DNA of 55,810 bases from contig JARRJV010000005.1 of assembly GCA_037388825.1 (NCBI GenBank), forward strand, positions 33,001-88,810, given 5' to 3'. Within the stretch, counting starts at the first letter, position 1, and every line of letters begins with the position of its first letter. The stretch comes from Acidiferrobacteraceae bacterium (lineage in GTDB: Bacteria; Pseudomonadota; Gammaproteobacteria; Acidiferrobacterales; JAJDNE01). This document shows positions 10,062 through 18,232 of the stretch, in pieces. The translations under genes and the position numbers were made by a program. The notes beneath the pieces are model-generated. The model saw only the letters and a list, made by a program, of their open reading frames with translations. It ran no database searches and was not told the DNA's origin.

Positions 10062-10904
10062 ATGACCGACAAGAAAAACAACCGCATCTACAGTTGCGAG
10101 TTCTTTCCTCCGCGGACCGATGCCGGGCGCGACAACTGGCGCGCGGCGCTGGATGAGCTGGCGCATCTGAAGCCCGCGTATTTCTCCTGCACCTATGGCG
10201 CCGGTGGCACGGACCAGTCCGGCACCCGGGAAACCATAAAGGAGATTATCGACCGGGGTTTCCCGGCCGCGCCCCACATCACCTGTATCGGTTCCACGCG
10301 GGAGAAGATCCGCGACCTGTTGCTGGACTACCGCGACCTGGGCGTGAACCGCGTGGTTGCCCTCCGCGGCGATCTGCCCGAGGGCATGACCGACCCCGGT
10401 GAGTTCCGCTACGCGGACGAACTCGTGCAATTCATTCGCGAGGAAACCGGCGACCGCTTCTTTATCGAAATCGCGGCGTACCCGGAAAAGCACCCGCAGG
10501 CTGCCAGCCTGCAGGAAGATCTGCTGAACTTCCGCAAAAAGGTTGATGCCGGCGCCGACAGCGCCATCACCCAGTATTTCTACAACCCGGACGCGTACTA
10601 TCGTTTCGTGGATTCGCTCGCAGCCGCCGGCGTGGAGATTCCGGTGGTGCCCGGCATCATGCCCATTACCAACTACAAGCAACTGGCCCGTTTTTCCGCC
10701 AACTGTGGTGCCGAGATTCCGCGCTGGATTGCCACACGCCTGGACGGGTTTGGCGATGACCTTGATTCAATTCGGGAATTCGGTCTGGACGTTGTAACGC
10801 GCCTGTGCCAACAATTGCTGGATCATGGCGCGCCGGGTCTGCACTTCTACACCCTGAACCGCGCCCAACCCACGGGGACGCTGTGGCACAACCTAGGGCT
10901 CTGA
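10062..10904 (+). CDS. metF: Methylenetetrahydrofolate reductase MetF
   Basis: A 280-residue FAD-dependent reductase that turns 5,10-methylene-THF into 5-methyl-THF, the methyl donor for remaking methionine from homocysteine. The N-terminal YSCEFFPPRTDAG, the RGDLPEG loop and the FAKKVDAGADSAITQYFYN-like block (here FRKKVDAGADSAITQYF) are diagnostic of the family. The ATG at 10062 gives the usual start; a short 5-residue extension to 10047 is possible. Placement after metK-ahcY completes the methyl cycle except for methionine synthase, which is not in the window. Confidence 0.97.
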   Translation: MTDKKNNRIYSCEFFPPRTDAGRDNWRAALDELAHLKPAYFSCTYGAGGTDQSGTRETIKEIIDRGFPAAPHITCIGSTREKIRDLLLDYRDLGVNRVVALRGDLPEGMTDPGEFRYADELVQFIREETGDRFFIEIAAYPEKHPQAASLQEDLLNFRKKVDAGADSAITQYFYNPDAYYRFVDSLAAAGVEIPVVPGIMPITNYKQLARFSANCGAEIPRWIATRLDGFGDDLDSIREFGLDVVTRLCQQLLDHGAPGLHFYTLNRAQPTGTLWHNLGL

Positions 10905-10911
10905 TCCTGCC

Positions 10912-12021
10912 ATGAAGACCTTTCGCTGCACCTGCGGCAACACGCTTCAGTTCGAAAACTACCGCTGCCTGGTATGCGGCCGTACGCTGGGGTTTCTTCC
11001 CGATCATGGGGTGCTGAGCGCGCTGGAACAGGACCAGGGCTACTGGAAGGCGCTGAATCCGATCGCATCCGATGCCCGCTATCGCCAGTGTCGCAACTAC
11101 GCAGAGGAAAACGTGTGCAACTGGATGGTGCGCCTGGAAGACGGCAACGCCTACTGCGTTTCCTGTCGGCTCAACCACGTCATCCCCGATTTGTCCGAAC
11201 CCCACAACAAGGTGCTATGGGCCCGCATCGAGCGCGCCAAGCGCCGGCTGGTGTATACCCTGCTGTCCCTGGGACTGCCGATCGTGGGACGGGATGCCGA
11301 CCCGGTTCGCGGGCTTGCCTTCGAATTCCTCGCCGATACGCCCAGCGATACCGAGTTTACCGACGAGATCAGCCCGCAGGAGCGGGTCATGACCGGCCAC
11401 CGCGCGGGCCTGATCACCATCAACATCGCCGAGGCGGATCCGGGCACACGCGAGGACATTCGCGAAAAAATGAACGAGGCCTATCGCACCCTGCTCGGAC
11501 ACTTCCGCCACGAGATCGGACACTTCTACTGGATGCGACTGGTGGAAAACACTGACTGGATCGCACCGGCCCGCGAACTCTTCGGCGACGAGCGCCAGGA
11601 CTATGCGGCTGCGCTTGCACGCTACTACCAGGGCGGGCCACCGGCGAGCTGGTCCGAACACTTTATCAGCCCCTATGCGGCGTCGCATCCGTGGGAAGAC
11701 TGGGCCGAGACCTGGGCCCACTACCTGCACATAGTCGACACCCTGGAGACGGCCCACGATTTCGGATTCAGCATGCGCGGCAAGCCTGTGACCTCACCCC
11801 ACGAGGTACTGGACCGCGAGGTACAGTATGCCTATGGAATGAATGTCCGCCGGGCTACTTTCGCCAACCTACTAGAAGACTGGGTACAACTGACCGTTGC
11901 ACTCAATTCCCTCAATCGAAGCATGGGGCTTCGCGACCCCTATCCCTTCGCCCTTTCGCCGGGTGCAGCCCAGAAACTCGGCTTCATTCACCAGCTGGTG
12001 CAGGATTCCGTCACCGACTAA
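10912..12021 (+). CDS. Zinc-ribbon putative zinc metallopeptidase (Peptidase_Mx-like)
   Basis: A 369-residue protein of the family with an N-terminal zinc ribbon followed by a putative metallopeptidase domain (PF10005/PF15887 type). The N-terminus has cysteine clusters suited to zinc (Cys6, Cys8, Cys19, Cys22, then Cys60, Cys69, Cys82, Cys85). The HEXXH motif is at residues 200-204 (RHEIGHFYW), and a downstream Glu/His-rich segment (HPWEDWAETWAHYLH) may supply the third ligand. No signal peptide. It begins 7 bases after metF, so may share its transcript, and converges with the Anbu gene, overlapping it by 4 bases. Its substrate is unknown. Confidence 0.8.
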   Translation: MKTFRCTCGNTLQFENYRCLVCGRTLGFLPDHGVLSALEQDQGYWKALNPIASDARYRQCRNYAEENVCNWMVRLEDGNAYCVSCRLNHVIPDLSEPHNKVLWARIERAKRRLVYTLLSLGLPIVGRDADPVRGLAFEFLADTPSDTEFTDEISPQERVMTGHRAGLITINIAEADPGTREDIREKMNEAYRTLLGHFRHEIGHFYWMRLVENTDWIAPARELFGDERQDYAAALARYYQGGPPASWSEHFISPYAASHPWEDWAETWAHYLHIVDTLETAHDFGFSMRGKPVTSPHEVLDREVQYAYGMNVRRATFANLLEDWVQLTVALNSLNRSMGLRDPYPFALSPGAAQKLGFIHQLVQDSVTD

Positions 12022-12755
12022 TCCTGCTCCCAGTCGAAGCGCGGCAGGGTATCGAAGACCTGCTGCAAACCCTCCCCCCAGGCTTTCTTGAGTGAATCAA
12101 AGTAGGGCGTATCGGCGTCGAAGGTTTCCCGCCGTGCGAGTTTCAGACTGTCCGCCTCGTAGAATGCCAGTTCGATGGGCGGGCCGACGGAGATATTGGA
12201 TCGCATGGTGGAATCAATGGACACCAGGGCGCACCGGCCGGCGTTCTCCAGGGAGGTCTGGGTCGTGATCACGCGATCCAGGATGGGTTTGCCGTACTTG
12301 GTTTCACCGATCTGCAGATAGGGCTTGGTCGGGGAGGCGGCAACATAATTCCCCTCCGGATAGACGAGATAAACGTCGTGGGGCTGGCCCTGGATCTGGC
12401 CGCCGATGATGAAACTGGCGCCAAAGGCTCCGCTGTCCGCTTCCTGTCCCTCCTCCTGGTAACGGCTTTGCACAGCATGGCTGACCGACCCCAGGTACTC
12501 CGCCGCCTCGAACAGGTAGTTCACGTTGCGAAGGTCATTGCCGGCCGGTGTATCCAGGTCCCGCTGAATCGCATTGATGACCCCCTGGGTGGTACCCAGA
12601 TTGCCAGCGGTCAGGACCACGAACAGACGATCGGGGGTCGGCTGAAAGGAGTACATCTTGCTGTAGCTGCTTACCTGATCCACGCCCGCGTTGGTGCGCG
12701 AGTCGGAGGCGAAAATCAGGCCGGAATCCAGCCGAATGGCGAGACAGTAGGTCAT
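12018..12755 (-). CDS. Anbu-type proteasome-related hydrolase
   Basis: A 245-residue proteasome-type Ntn hydrolase (COG3484, called Anbu or BPH). The mature N-terminus would start with Thr2 (MTYCLAIRL) after removal of methionine, the residue expected to act as nucleophile in the fold, and AGNLGTTQGVINAI follows as in the family. I chose the ATG at 12755 because it puts Thr directly after Met, which the family requires; the upstream in-frame methionine at 12785 would not. Next to it are a circularly permuted ATP-grasp and an alpha-E gene, the classical Anbu-linked set. Physiological substrate and proteolytic activity are not firmly established for the family. Confidence 0.88.
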   Translation of the reverse strand: MTYCLAIRLDSGLIFASDSRTNAGVDQVSSYSKMYSFQPTPDRLFVVLTAGNLGTTQGVINAIQRDLDTPAGNDLRNVNYLFEAAEYLGSVSHAVQSRYQEEGQEADSGAFGASFIIGGQIQGQPHDVYLVYPEGNYVAASPTKPYLQIGETKYGKPILDRVITTQTSLENAGRCALVSIDSTMRSNISVGPPIELAFYEADSLKLARRETFDADTPYFDSLKKAWGEGLQQVFDTLPRFDWEQD

Positions 12756-12902
12756 GAACAAGGGTCCCGAAAAACGGATCGGCACCGTAACGGTGCGCGC
12801 GATACATATTGGTGCGTGCCCATCTCAGGCCAACCCCAAATTTGCACGCGCTGAAAAAAATAGCAAGATAAAATTCACGAGCCAAGCCGCAAGACGAAGA
12901 CA

Positions 12903-12976
12903 ATGTCCATCAATTGGAATGACTACCAAGAACTGGACTTCTACGACGAGCAGATTGCTGAAACCGGCAAGCCGAT
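12903..12976 (+). pseudogene. Displaced N-terminus of the circularly permuted ATP-grasp protein
   Basis: An ATG at 12903 opens with MSINWNDYQELDFYDEQIAE-type sequence followed by TGKP, the typical start of this ATP-grasp family. After about residue 24 the reading frame becomes unlike the family (MRIWMTGEP). The family sequence resumes in another frame as DEDLDDRRTASEVAIRGMGI (from about 12974). The two parts are joined by a deletion of roughly 14 codons that is not a multiple of three. The frame of the main body has a stop at 12959-12961, so the full protein cannot be read through. Confidence 0.7.
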
Positions 12977-13024
12977 GAGGATCTGGATGACCGGCGAACC
13001 GCTTCCGAGGTCGCGATTCGTGGC

Positions 13025-14305
13025 ATGGGCATCACCTTCACTGTGTATTCGGAGGAAGAGGGTGGCTCCATCGACCGCGCCTGGCCCTTCGACATCATTC
13101 CCCGTGTCATCCTCAAAAAGGAATGGAACAAGATCGAAAAGGGATTGCTGCAACGGGTGCGGGCACTGAACCTCTTTATCGACGATCTCTACCACAAGCA
13201 GCGCATCGTCAAGGCCGGCGTGTTTCCGGCGGAGTTGCTGGAGAACTCGAAGAATTTTCGTCCCGAGTGTGTCGGCATCAATCCCAAGTACCGGGTGTGG
13301 GCACACATCTGCGGGTCCGACCTGGTGCGTGACAAGGACGGCACCATGTACGTACTCGAAGACAATCTGCGCGTGCCCTCCGGGGTGTCCTACATGCTCG
13401 AGAACCGCGCCATCATGAAGCGCGTGTTCCCGGACCTGTTCGAGCACTACAACATCCAGCCGGTGGATGCCTACCCGGCCAAGTTATACGACATGCTGGC
13501 TTCGATCTCGCCACGCAGGCGCGACAAGCCGGAGATTGTTGTGCTCACCCCCGGCATCTACAATTCCGCGTACTTTGAGCACGCCTACCTGGCACAACAG
13601 ATGGGCGTGGAACTGGTGGAGGGACGCGACCTGTTCGTGGATACGGATGACTGCGTGTACATGCGCACCGTCGGCGGCCTCGAACGCGTGGACGTGATCT
13701 ATCGCCGCATCGACGACCTGTTCCTCGACCCGGAGGCATTCAACCCTGAATCCATGCTGGGTGTGCCGGGCCTGCTGCGTGCGTGGAAGGCGGGCAAGGT
13801 CAGTCTCGCCAACGCGCCCGGGGCCGGGGTCGCCGACGACAAGGTCGTCTATGCCTTTCTGCCCAAGGTGATCAAGTATTATCTCGGCGAGGAGCCCATC
13901 ATCCCGAACGTGCCAACCTACCTGTGCATCGACAAGAAGGAGCGCGACTACGTGCTCGCCAATCTCGACAAGCTGGTGGTCAAACCGGCCAACGAATCCG
14001 GCGGCTACGGCATGCTCATCGGGCCCCAGGCGGACAAGGAGGAACGGGAACAATTCGCGCGACTGATTCGCCGCGATCCCCGCAATTACATCGCCCAGCC
14101 CTTGCTGACCCTGTCGACCACCCCGACCCTGACGGGCCAGCACGCCGAACCGCGCCACCTCGACCTGCGCCCGTTCATCCTTTCCGGCAAGGACCAATAT
14201 GTCACCATGGGCGGACTCACCCGGGTGGCACTGAAGAAGGGTTCCACCGTGGTCAACTCCTCCCAGGGGGGTGGCAGCAAGGACACCTGGATCGTGGACG
14301 CCTGA
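13025..14305 (+). CDS. Circularly permuted ATP-grasp type 2 protein (N-terminally damaged)
   Basis: A 426-residue open frame covering the body of a CP-ATP-grasp (DUF404/DUF407 type) protein, a predicted carboxylate-amine/thiol ligase often linked to Anbu and alpha-E genes. Conserved blocks include AWPFDIIPRVI, LEDNLRVPSGVSYMLENR, PANESGGYGMLIGP and QGGGSKDTWI at the end. The ATG at 13025 is internal to the family alignment (EVAIRGMGITF). The real N-terminus is encoded from 12903 in another frame, separated by a frameshift with deletion. If the damage is real the product would lack about 60 residues. It ends 1 base before the alpha-E start. Confidence 0.82.
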   Translation: MGITFTVYSEEEGGSIDRAWPFDIIPRVILKKEWNKIEKGLLQRVRALNLFIDDLYHKQRIVKAGVFPAELLENSKNFRPECVGINPKYRVWAHICGSDLVRDKDGTMYVLEDNLRVPSGVSYMLENRAIMKRVFPDLFEHYNIQPVDAYPAKLYDMLASISPRRRDKPEIVVLTPGIYNSAYFEHAYLAQQMGVELVEGRDLFVDTDDCVYMRTVGGLERVDVIYRRIDDLFLDPEAFNPESMLGVPGLLRAWKAGKVSLANAPGAGVADDKVVYAFLPKVIKYYLGEEPIIPNVPTYLCIDKKERDYVLANLDKLVVKPANESGGYGMLIGPQADKEEREQFARLIRRDPRNYIAQPLLTLSTTPTLTGQHAEPRHLDLRPFILSGKDQYVTMGGLTRVALKKGSTVVNSSQGGGSKDTWIVDA

Positions 14306-14306
14306 C

Positions 14307-15236
14307 ATGCTGTCACGGGTAGCGGAAAGCATCTACTGGATGGCACGCTATATCGAACGCGTCGAAAACCTCGCGCGTATCGTGAACGTGAACGCCAACC
14401 TGCTACTCGATCTGCCCACGCGGATGACCGTGGGCTGGCAACCGCTGATCGATATCACCGGCAGCAAGCGCCTGTTCGCGAAGACCTACGATGAGGCGAG
14501 CGAACGCAATGTAGTGCGCTTCCTCGTCGCCGATACGGACTACCCCGGCTCGCTGGTGAGTTCGGTGAACCTTGCGCGCGAAAATGCCCGTACCATCCGC
14601 GACATCATTCCGCGCGAGGGGTGGGAGCTCATTAACGAACTGTACCTGGACATCAAGGGCAGCGTGGGTCCTGGCCTGGCACGCAAGAACCGGTTCGAGT
14701 TCCTGAACCGCATCATCGGCCGCACCCAGCAAATGACCGGCTTGCTCGCCGGGACAATGCTGAACGACCAGGGCTACGACTTCCTGCGCATGGGCCGCAA
14801 CCTGGAGCGCGGCGACATGACCTCCCGTATCGTTGACGTGCAGTCGGGCAAGCTGCTGCCCAAGGAATCGGAAGAACTGGTGCCTTACGAAAACGCGCAA
14901 TGGATGAGCGTGCTGCAGTCCCTCTCCGGCTATCAGGCCTACCGCCAGAAGGTGCAGGGACCGATTCGCCGCTCGCAGGTACTGCGCTTCCTGCTCCAGG
15001 ATGTCCAGTTCCCGCGCAGCTTCGGCCATTGCGTGCGCGAGGTCGAAGCCTGCCTCAAGCACCTGCCGCGCAGCCGGGAGCCCTTACAGGCGATCAAGTC
15101 CGTTGCGCAAACGGTGCGTCGCACGAAGCTCGCGCCCCTGTCGGAGAAGGAACTGCACAAGTTTCTCGACGGCCTGCAAACCGAGCTTGGCGATGCCCAC
15201 GAGTCTATCCAGAGCACGTACTTCCGCCACGACTGA
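14307..15236 (+). CDS. Alpha-E domain-containing protein
   Basis: A 309-residue protein with the alpha-E family start MLSRVAESIYWMARYIERVE and the block LRMGRNLERGDMTSRI. The family is all-helical, of unknown biochemical role, and regularly follows CP-ATP-grasp genes; the pair has been proposed to make or ligate a peptide-like product. The ATG at 14307 lies one base after the ATP-grasp stop, so the two are probably translated together. The transglutaminase-like gene that often completes this operon is not next to it. Confidence 0.88.
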   Translation: MLSRVAESIYWMARYIERVENLARIVNVNANLLLDLPTRMTVGWQPLIDITGSKRLFAKTYDEASERNVVRFLVADTDYPGSLVSSVNLARENARTIRDIIPREGWELINELYLDIKGSVGPGLARKNRFEFLNRIIGRTQQMTGLLAGTMLNDQGYDFLRMGRNLERGDMTSRIVDVQSGKLLPKESEELVPYENAQWMSVLQSLSGYQAYRQKVQGPIRRSQVLRFLLQDVQFPRSFGHCVREVEACLKHLPRSREPLQAIKSVAQTVRRTKLAPLSEKELHKFLDGLQTELGDAHESIQSTYFRHD

Positions 15237-15327
15237 CCGCTTTCCCTGTAGAATTACGCCAACACCTGCTGCCGAGCCGTGGCGGACGCTTGCATGACTC
15301 CGGCCCAATCCGCACCGGAATGCCCCG

Positions 15328-15993
15328 ATGAACATCCTGATTCATCATTTCTCCACTGCCTCCCAGATCGTCATCTGGTTCCTGTTTGCCGCTACGGTCA
15401 TGGTCGCGGTCTGGCGGGCGCCCTGGCATCACCTGAAGGAAGCGGAATCGCTGCACATCCTGCTGGGCATAATCGTCGGCATCATGGTGATCTGGGCGCT
15501 GAAGGCCGGCCTCGCGGCCGGCCTGTCCATCCATCTGCTGGGTACGACCTTGCTGACCCTGATGTTTGGCTGGGCCTTCGCCATCCTGGGCATATTGGTC
15601 GTCTTGGTGGCCCACGCCATTCAATCCGGAAGCGGCTGGGCGGCATTGCCCATGAACACCCTGATGCTGGGGGCGCTTCCGGCGCTATTGAGCTACCTCA
15701 TCTTCCGCGGCGTCGATCGCTTCCTGCCAAATAATTTCTTCGTCTACATCTTTCTCAATGCCTTCTTCGGGGCAGGGCTTGCGGTGGCGAGCGCCGTGTT
15801 CGCAACCAGCATCGTTCATATCGTGAGTGGCGCGTACCCGGCGTCGCTGGTCTGGTACAGCTATACGCGCTACGTGCCGCTGGTGATGTTTCCGGAAGGG
15901 TTTATCACGGGAATGCTGATGACCCTGTTCATCGCCTACCGGCCGGAATGGGTCAGCACCTTCGACGATGATCGGTACATCATCGGCAAATAG
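15328..15993 (+). CDS. CbiM-like energy-coupling factor permease protein
   Basis: A 221-residue integral membrane protein with about six hydrophobic segments (roughly residues 10-26, 44-62, 68-95, 105-123, 132-160 and 188-205). Charged loops and the phrase PLVMFPEGFITGMLMTLFIAYRP recall the C-terminal region of the CbiM/NikM family, the substrate-specific component of cobalt/nickel ECF transporters. The typical N-terminal metal-binding Met-His-Ile-Pro start is absent; it begins MNILIHHF. No ATPase or CbiQ partner lies nearby, so the role and the substrate are uncertain. Confidence 0.65.
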   Translation: MNILIHHFSTASQIVIWFLFAATVMVAVWRAPWHHLKEAESLHILLGIIVGIMVIWALKAGLAAGLSIHLLGTTLLTLMFGWAFAILGILVVLVAHAIQSGSGWAALPMNTLMLGALPALLSYLIFRGVDRFLPNNFFVYIFLNAFFGAGLAVASAVFATSIVHIVSGAYPASLVWYSYTRYVPLVMFPEGFITGMLMTLFIAYRPEWVSTFDDDRYIIGK

Positions 15994-16021
15994 GTTCGGG
16001 AAAAACGAGCCCCGCCGCGCC

Positions 16022-16939
16022 TCATCTTCGCTCGTTCAGAAAGTGATCCCAATAGGGCGGATCGCTGATGCGCTCCTTGATGAAATCGATAAACACACGA
16101 GTCTTCGCCGGCAAGTACTTGCGCGAGGCGTACACCGCGTACAGGCTCATCTCCGTCGCCTTGTAATCTTCCAGTACCAGCCTCAACTCACCGCTGCGTA
16201 TCGGGTCGCTGATCAGAAAGCTTGGTAGGTAGGTGATACCGAGCCCCGTGATTGCTGACTCCAGGATTACGTCCGGGTTGTCGGTGATCATGGATCCCGA
16301 CACCTTGACCGAGGTCCGCGTGCCGTCCTTGGTGAAATGCCAGGTCGCGTTTGGAGTGTGCGAATACAGCACGCAGGCATGTTGTTCCAGGTCCTGTGGC
16401 CTCGTCGGTGGCGGGTGTTGCGCAAGGTATCCCGGGGAAGCAACCAGCACATGGCGAATGGGCGCCAGGCGGCGCGCGATCAGCTCCGGGTCGGGCATGG
16501 CGCTGATGCGTAGCGCGAGATCGTAGCCTTCGTCCACCAAATCCACAGCCCTCTCGCTGCACATGAGCTCCACCGTGATCTCGGGGTAGGTCTGCATGAA
16601 TTCGCTGACCATGGGCATGATATGCCGCGACGCAAGATTGCTCGGGGCGCTCATGCGCAGCAAGCCCCGTGGCTGCTGGCTGAGACCCGACACCATGCCC
16701 TCGGCTTCTTCCAGGTTCTGGAGGATCTCCTTGCAGCGTTCGAAGTAGGCGCGGCCCGGTTCGGTGGGATTCACACGGCGGGTGGTGCGGTGCAGCAGGC
16801 GGCCGCCGAGGTGGGCCTCTAGCTGGGAAACGTATTTGCTGGCGGCGGCGCGGGAAATTCCCAGGCGTTCGCTGGCCGCCGAGAAACTCCCGGTCTCCAC
16901 CACCAGCGCGAACACCTGCATCCCGGTGAGCCTGTCCAT
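16022..16939 (-). CDS. LysR family transcriptional regulator
   Basis: A 305-residue LysR-type regulator close to the CrgA/DmlR group: helix-turn-helix near the N-terminus (FSAASERLGISRAAASKYVS, about residues 18-37) and a substrate-binding domain with the typical LRMSAPSNLASRHIMP start. I chose the ATG at 16939, giving MDRLTGMQVFALVVETGSF, the usual family start; a TTG five codons upstream is possible. It diverges from an O-methyltransferase gene across a 116-base gap containing a 9-bp inverted repeat, so it probably regulates that gene. The effector is unknown. Confidence 0.88.
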   Translation of the reverse strand: MDRLTGMQVFALVVETGSFSAASERLGISRAAASKYVSQLEAHLGGRLLHRTTRRVNPTEPGRAYFERCKEILQNLEEAEGMVSGLSQQPRGLLRMSAPSNLASRHIMPMVSEFMQTYPEITVELMCSERAVDLVDEGYDLALRISAMPDPELIARRLAPIRHVLVASPGYLAQHPPPTRPQDLEQHACVLYSHTPNATWHFTKDGTRTSVKVSGSMITDNPDVILESAITGLGITYLPSFLISDPIRSGELRLVLEDYKATEMSLYAVYASRKYLPAKTRVFIDFIKERISDPPYWDHFLNERR

Positions 16940-16948
16940 GGGCTCTAT

Positions 16949-17008
16949 TGTCAACCAAATGGAAACAACTATTCAACAATTTGCGTATTTATTTACGGAT
17001 GGTTGACA
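16949..17008. promoter_or_regulatory. Inverted repeat in the LysR/O-methyltransferase divergent region
   Basis: TGTCAACCA (16949-16957) and TGGTTGACA (17000-17008) are perfect 9-bp inverted arms separated by 42 bases. The right arm includes TTGACA (17003-17008), which could also serve as a -35 box for the methyltransferase gene. The site may be the target of the divergent LysR regulator; its wide spacing suits looping or two dimers. Confidence 0.4.
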
Positions 17009-17055
17009 GCTAGATTTTCTCCACCGTAACAAGCAACCGCGAAGGAGACACGACA

Positions 17056-18117
17056 ATGGACGCACAAGCAGCCAAACACGAAGCAGCACCCGAGCAGGCC
17101 CCGCTGAACCCGAGCCACATCATGCAGACCGCGACCGCCTTTTGGGTCTCCAAGGTCCTGCTAACGGCGGTGGAGTTCGACCTGTTCACCGTACTCGGCG
17201 ACAGCCAGATGACCGGGCCGGAGCTGGGCGAGAAGCTGGGGATCCATCCCCGCGGCATCTACGACTTTTTCGATGCCCTGGTGGCAGCCGGATTCCTGCA
17301 GCGGGATGGCGATGGTGCCGAAGGCAAGTACAGCTGTTCCCCTGACACCGCCGCTTTCCTCAACAAGAACAGCCCGACCTATATCGGCGGTATGCCGGAG
17401 ATGTTGAACGCGCGCCTGTTCGGCTTCTGGAATAGCCTCGGCGAGGCCCTCAGGACCGGGAAGCCCCAGAACGAGATCAAGCACGGCGCCAAGCACGTGT
17501 TCGAAGGTATCTACGCGGACCACGCGAAGCTCGGCCAGTTCCTGGAAAGCATGAGCGGTTTTCAGGCGGCCAACTTCAAACAGCTGGCGGAGAAGTTCGA
17601 CTTCTCCCGCTATCAGACTGTCAGCGATATCGGCGGCGCGCTGGGTCTGCTCTCGTGCATCGTCGCCGGGCGCTATCCCCATCTGAGCTTCACCACCTTC
17701 GACCTGCCGCCGGTGGCGCCCCATGCGCAACAGCATGTCGACGAGGCCGGCCTGAGCGACCGCATCCAGGTGGCCGCAGGTGATTTCTTCGCCGATCCGC
17801 TGCCGCGGGCCGATGTCATCACCATGGGCAATATCCTCCATGACTGGGGCCTGGAGCAAAAGAAGACCCTGATAGGCAAGGCCTATGACGCGCTGCCCAA
17901 GGGCGGAGCCCTGATAGCCATCGAAAACATCATCGATGATAGTCGGCGCGAGGGCCTGTTCGGCATGCTGATGTCCCTCAACATGCTGATCGAGACGGGT
18001 GACGGCTTCGACTACTCCGGCAAGGACTTTGCCGGGTGGTGCCGAGAGGCCGGCTTCAAGCGTTTCGAAGTAATTCCGCTTGCCGGACCCACGAGCGCTG
18101 CGGTGGCCTACAAGTAA
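17056..18117 (+). CDS. SAM-dependent O-methyltransferase (methyltransf_2 / acetylserotonin O-methyltransferase-like)
   Basis: A 353-residue class I methyltransferase with an N-terminal winged-helix dimerisation domain (about residues 20-100) and a C-terminal Rossmann domain with the SAM loop VSDIGGALG (residues 189-197). His262 in GNILHDWGLEQ matches the catalytic base of plant-type and HIOMT-like O-methyltransferases. The ATG at 17056 follows GAAGGAGACACGACA. Such enzymes methylate hydroxyls of small aromatic or polyketide compounds; the substrate here is unknown. Transcribed divergently from a LysR regulator and followed by a strong terminator, so it is monocistronic. Confidence 0.85.
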   Translation: MDAQAAKHEAAPEQAPLNPSHIMQTATAFWVSKVLLTAVEFDLFTVLGDSQMTGPELGEKLGIHPRGIYDFFDALVAAGFLQRDGDGAEGKYSCSPDTAAFLNKNSPTYIGGMPEMLNARLFGFWNSLGEALRTGKPQNEIKHGAKHVFEGIYADHAKLGQFLESMSGFQAANFKQLAEKFDFSRYQTVSDIGGALGLLSCIVAGRYPHLSFTTFDLPPVAPHAQQHVDEAGLSDRIQVAAGDFFADPLPRADVITMGNILHDWGLEQKKTLIGKAYDALPKGGALIAIENIIDDSRREGLFGMLMSLNMLIETGDGFDYSGKDFAGWCREAGFKRFEVIPLAGPTSAAVAYK

Positions 18118-18125
18118 GACAATGC

Positions 18126-18163
18126 GGACCGGCGACAAAGGTCGCCGGTCCGGCCCTTTTCTT
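18126..18163 (+). terminator. Rho-independent terminator after the O-methyltransferase
   Basis: A perfect 11-bp stem, GGACCGGCGAC (18126-18136) with GTCGCCGGTCC (18141-18151), with the 4-base loop AAAG, followed by GGCCCTTTTCTT. It lies 8 bases after the methyltransferase stop. Confidence 0.85.
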
Positions 18164-18232
18164 CACAATCCCTCAACGCTGCCACGATCTCTGTGGTTGT
18201 TCTGCCGCTGGCCGCGTTACCATGATCTTTCC

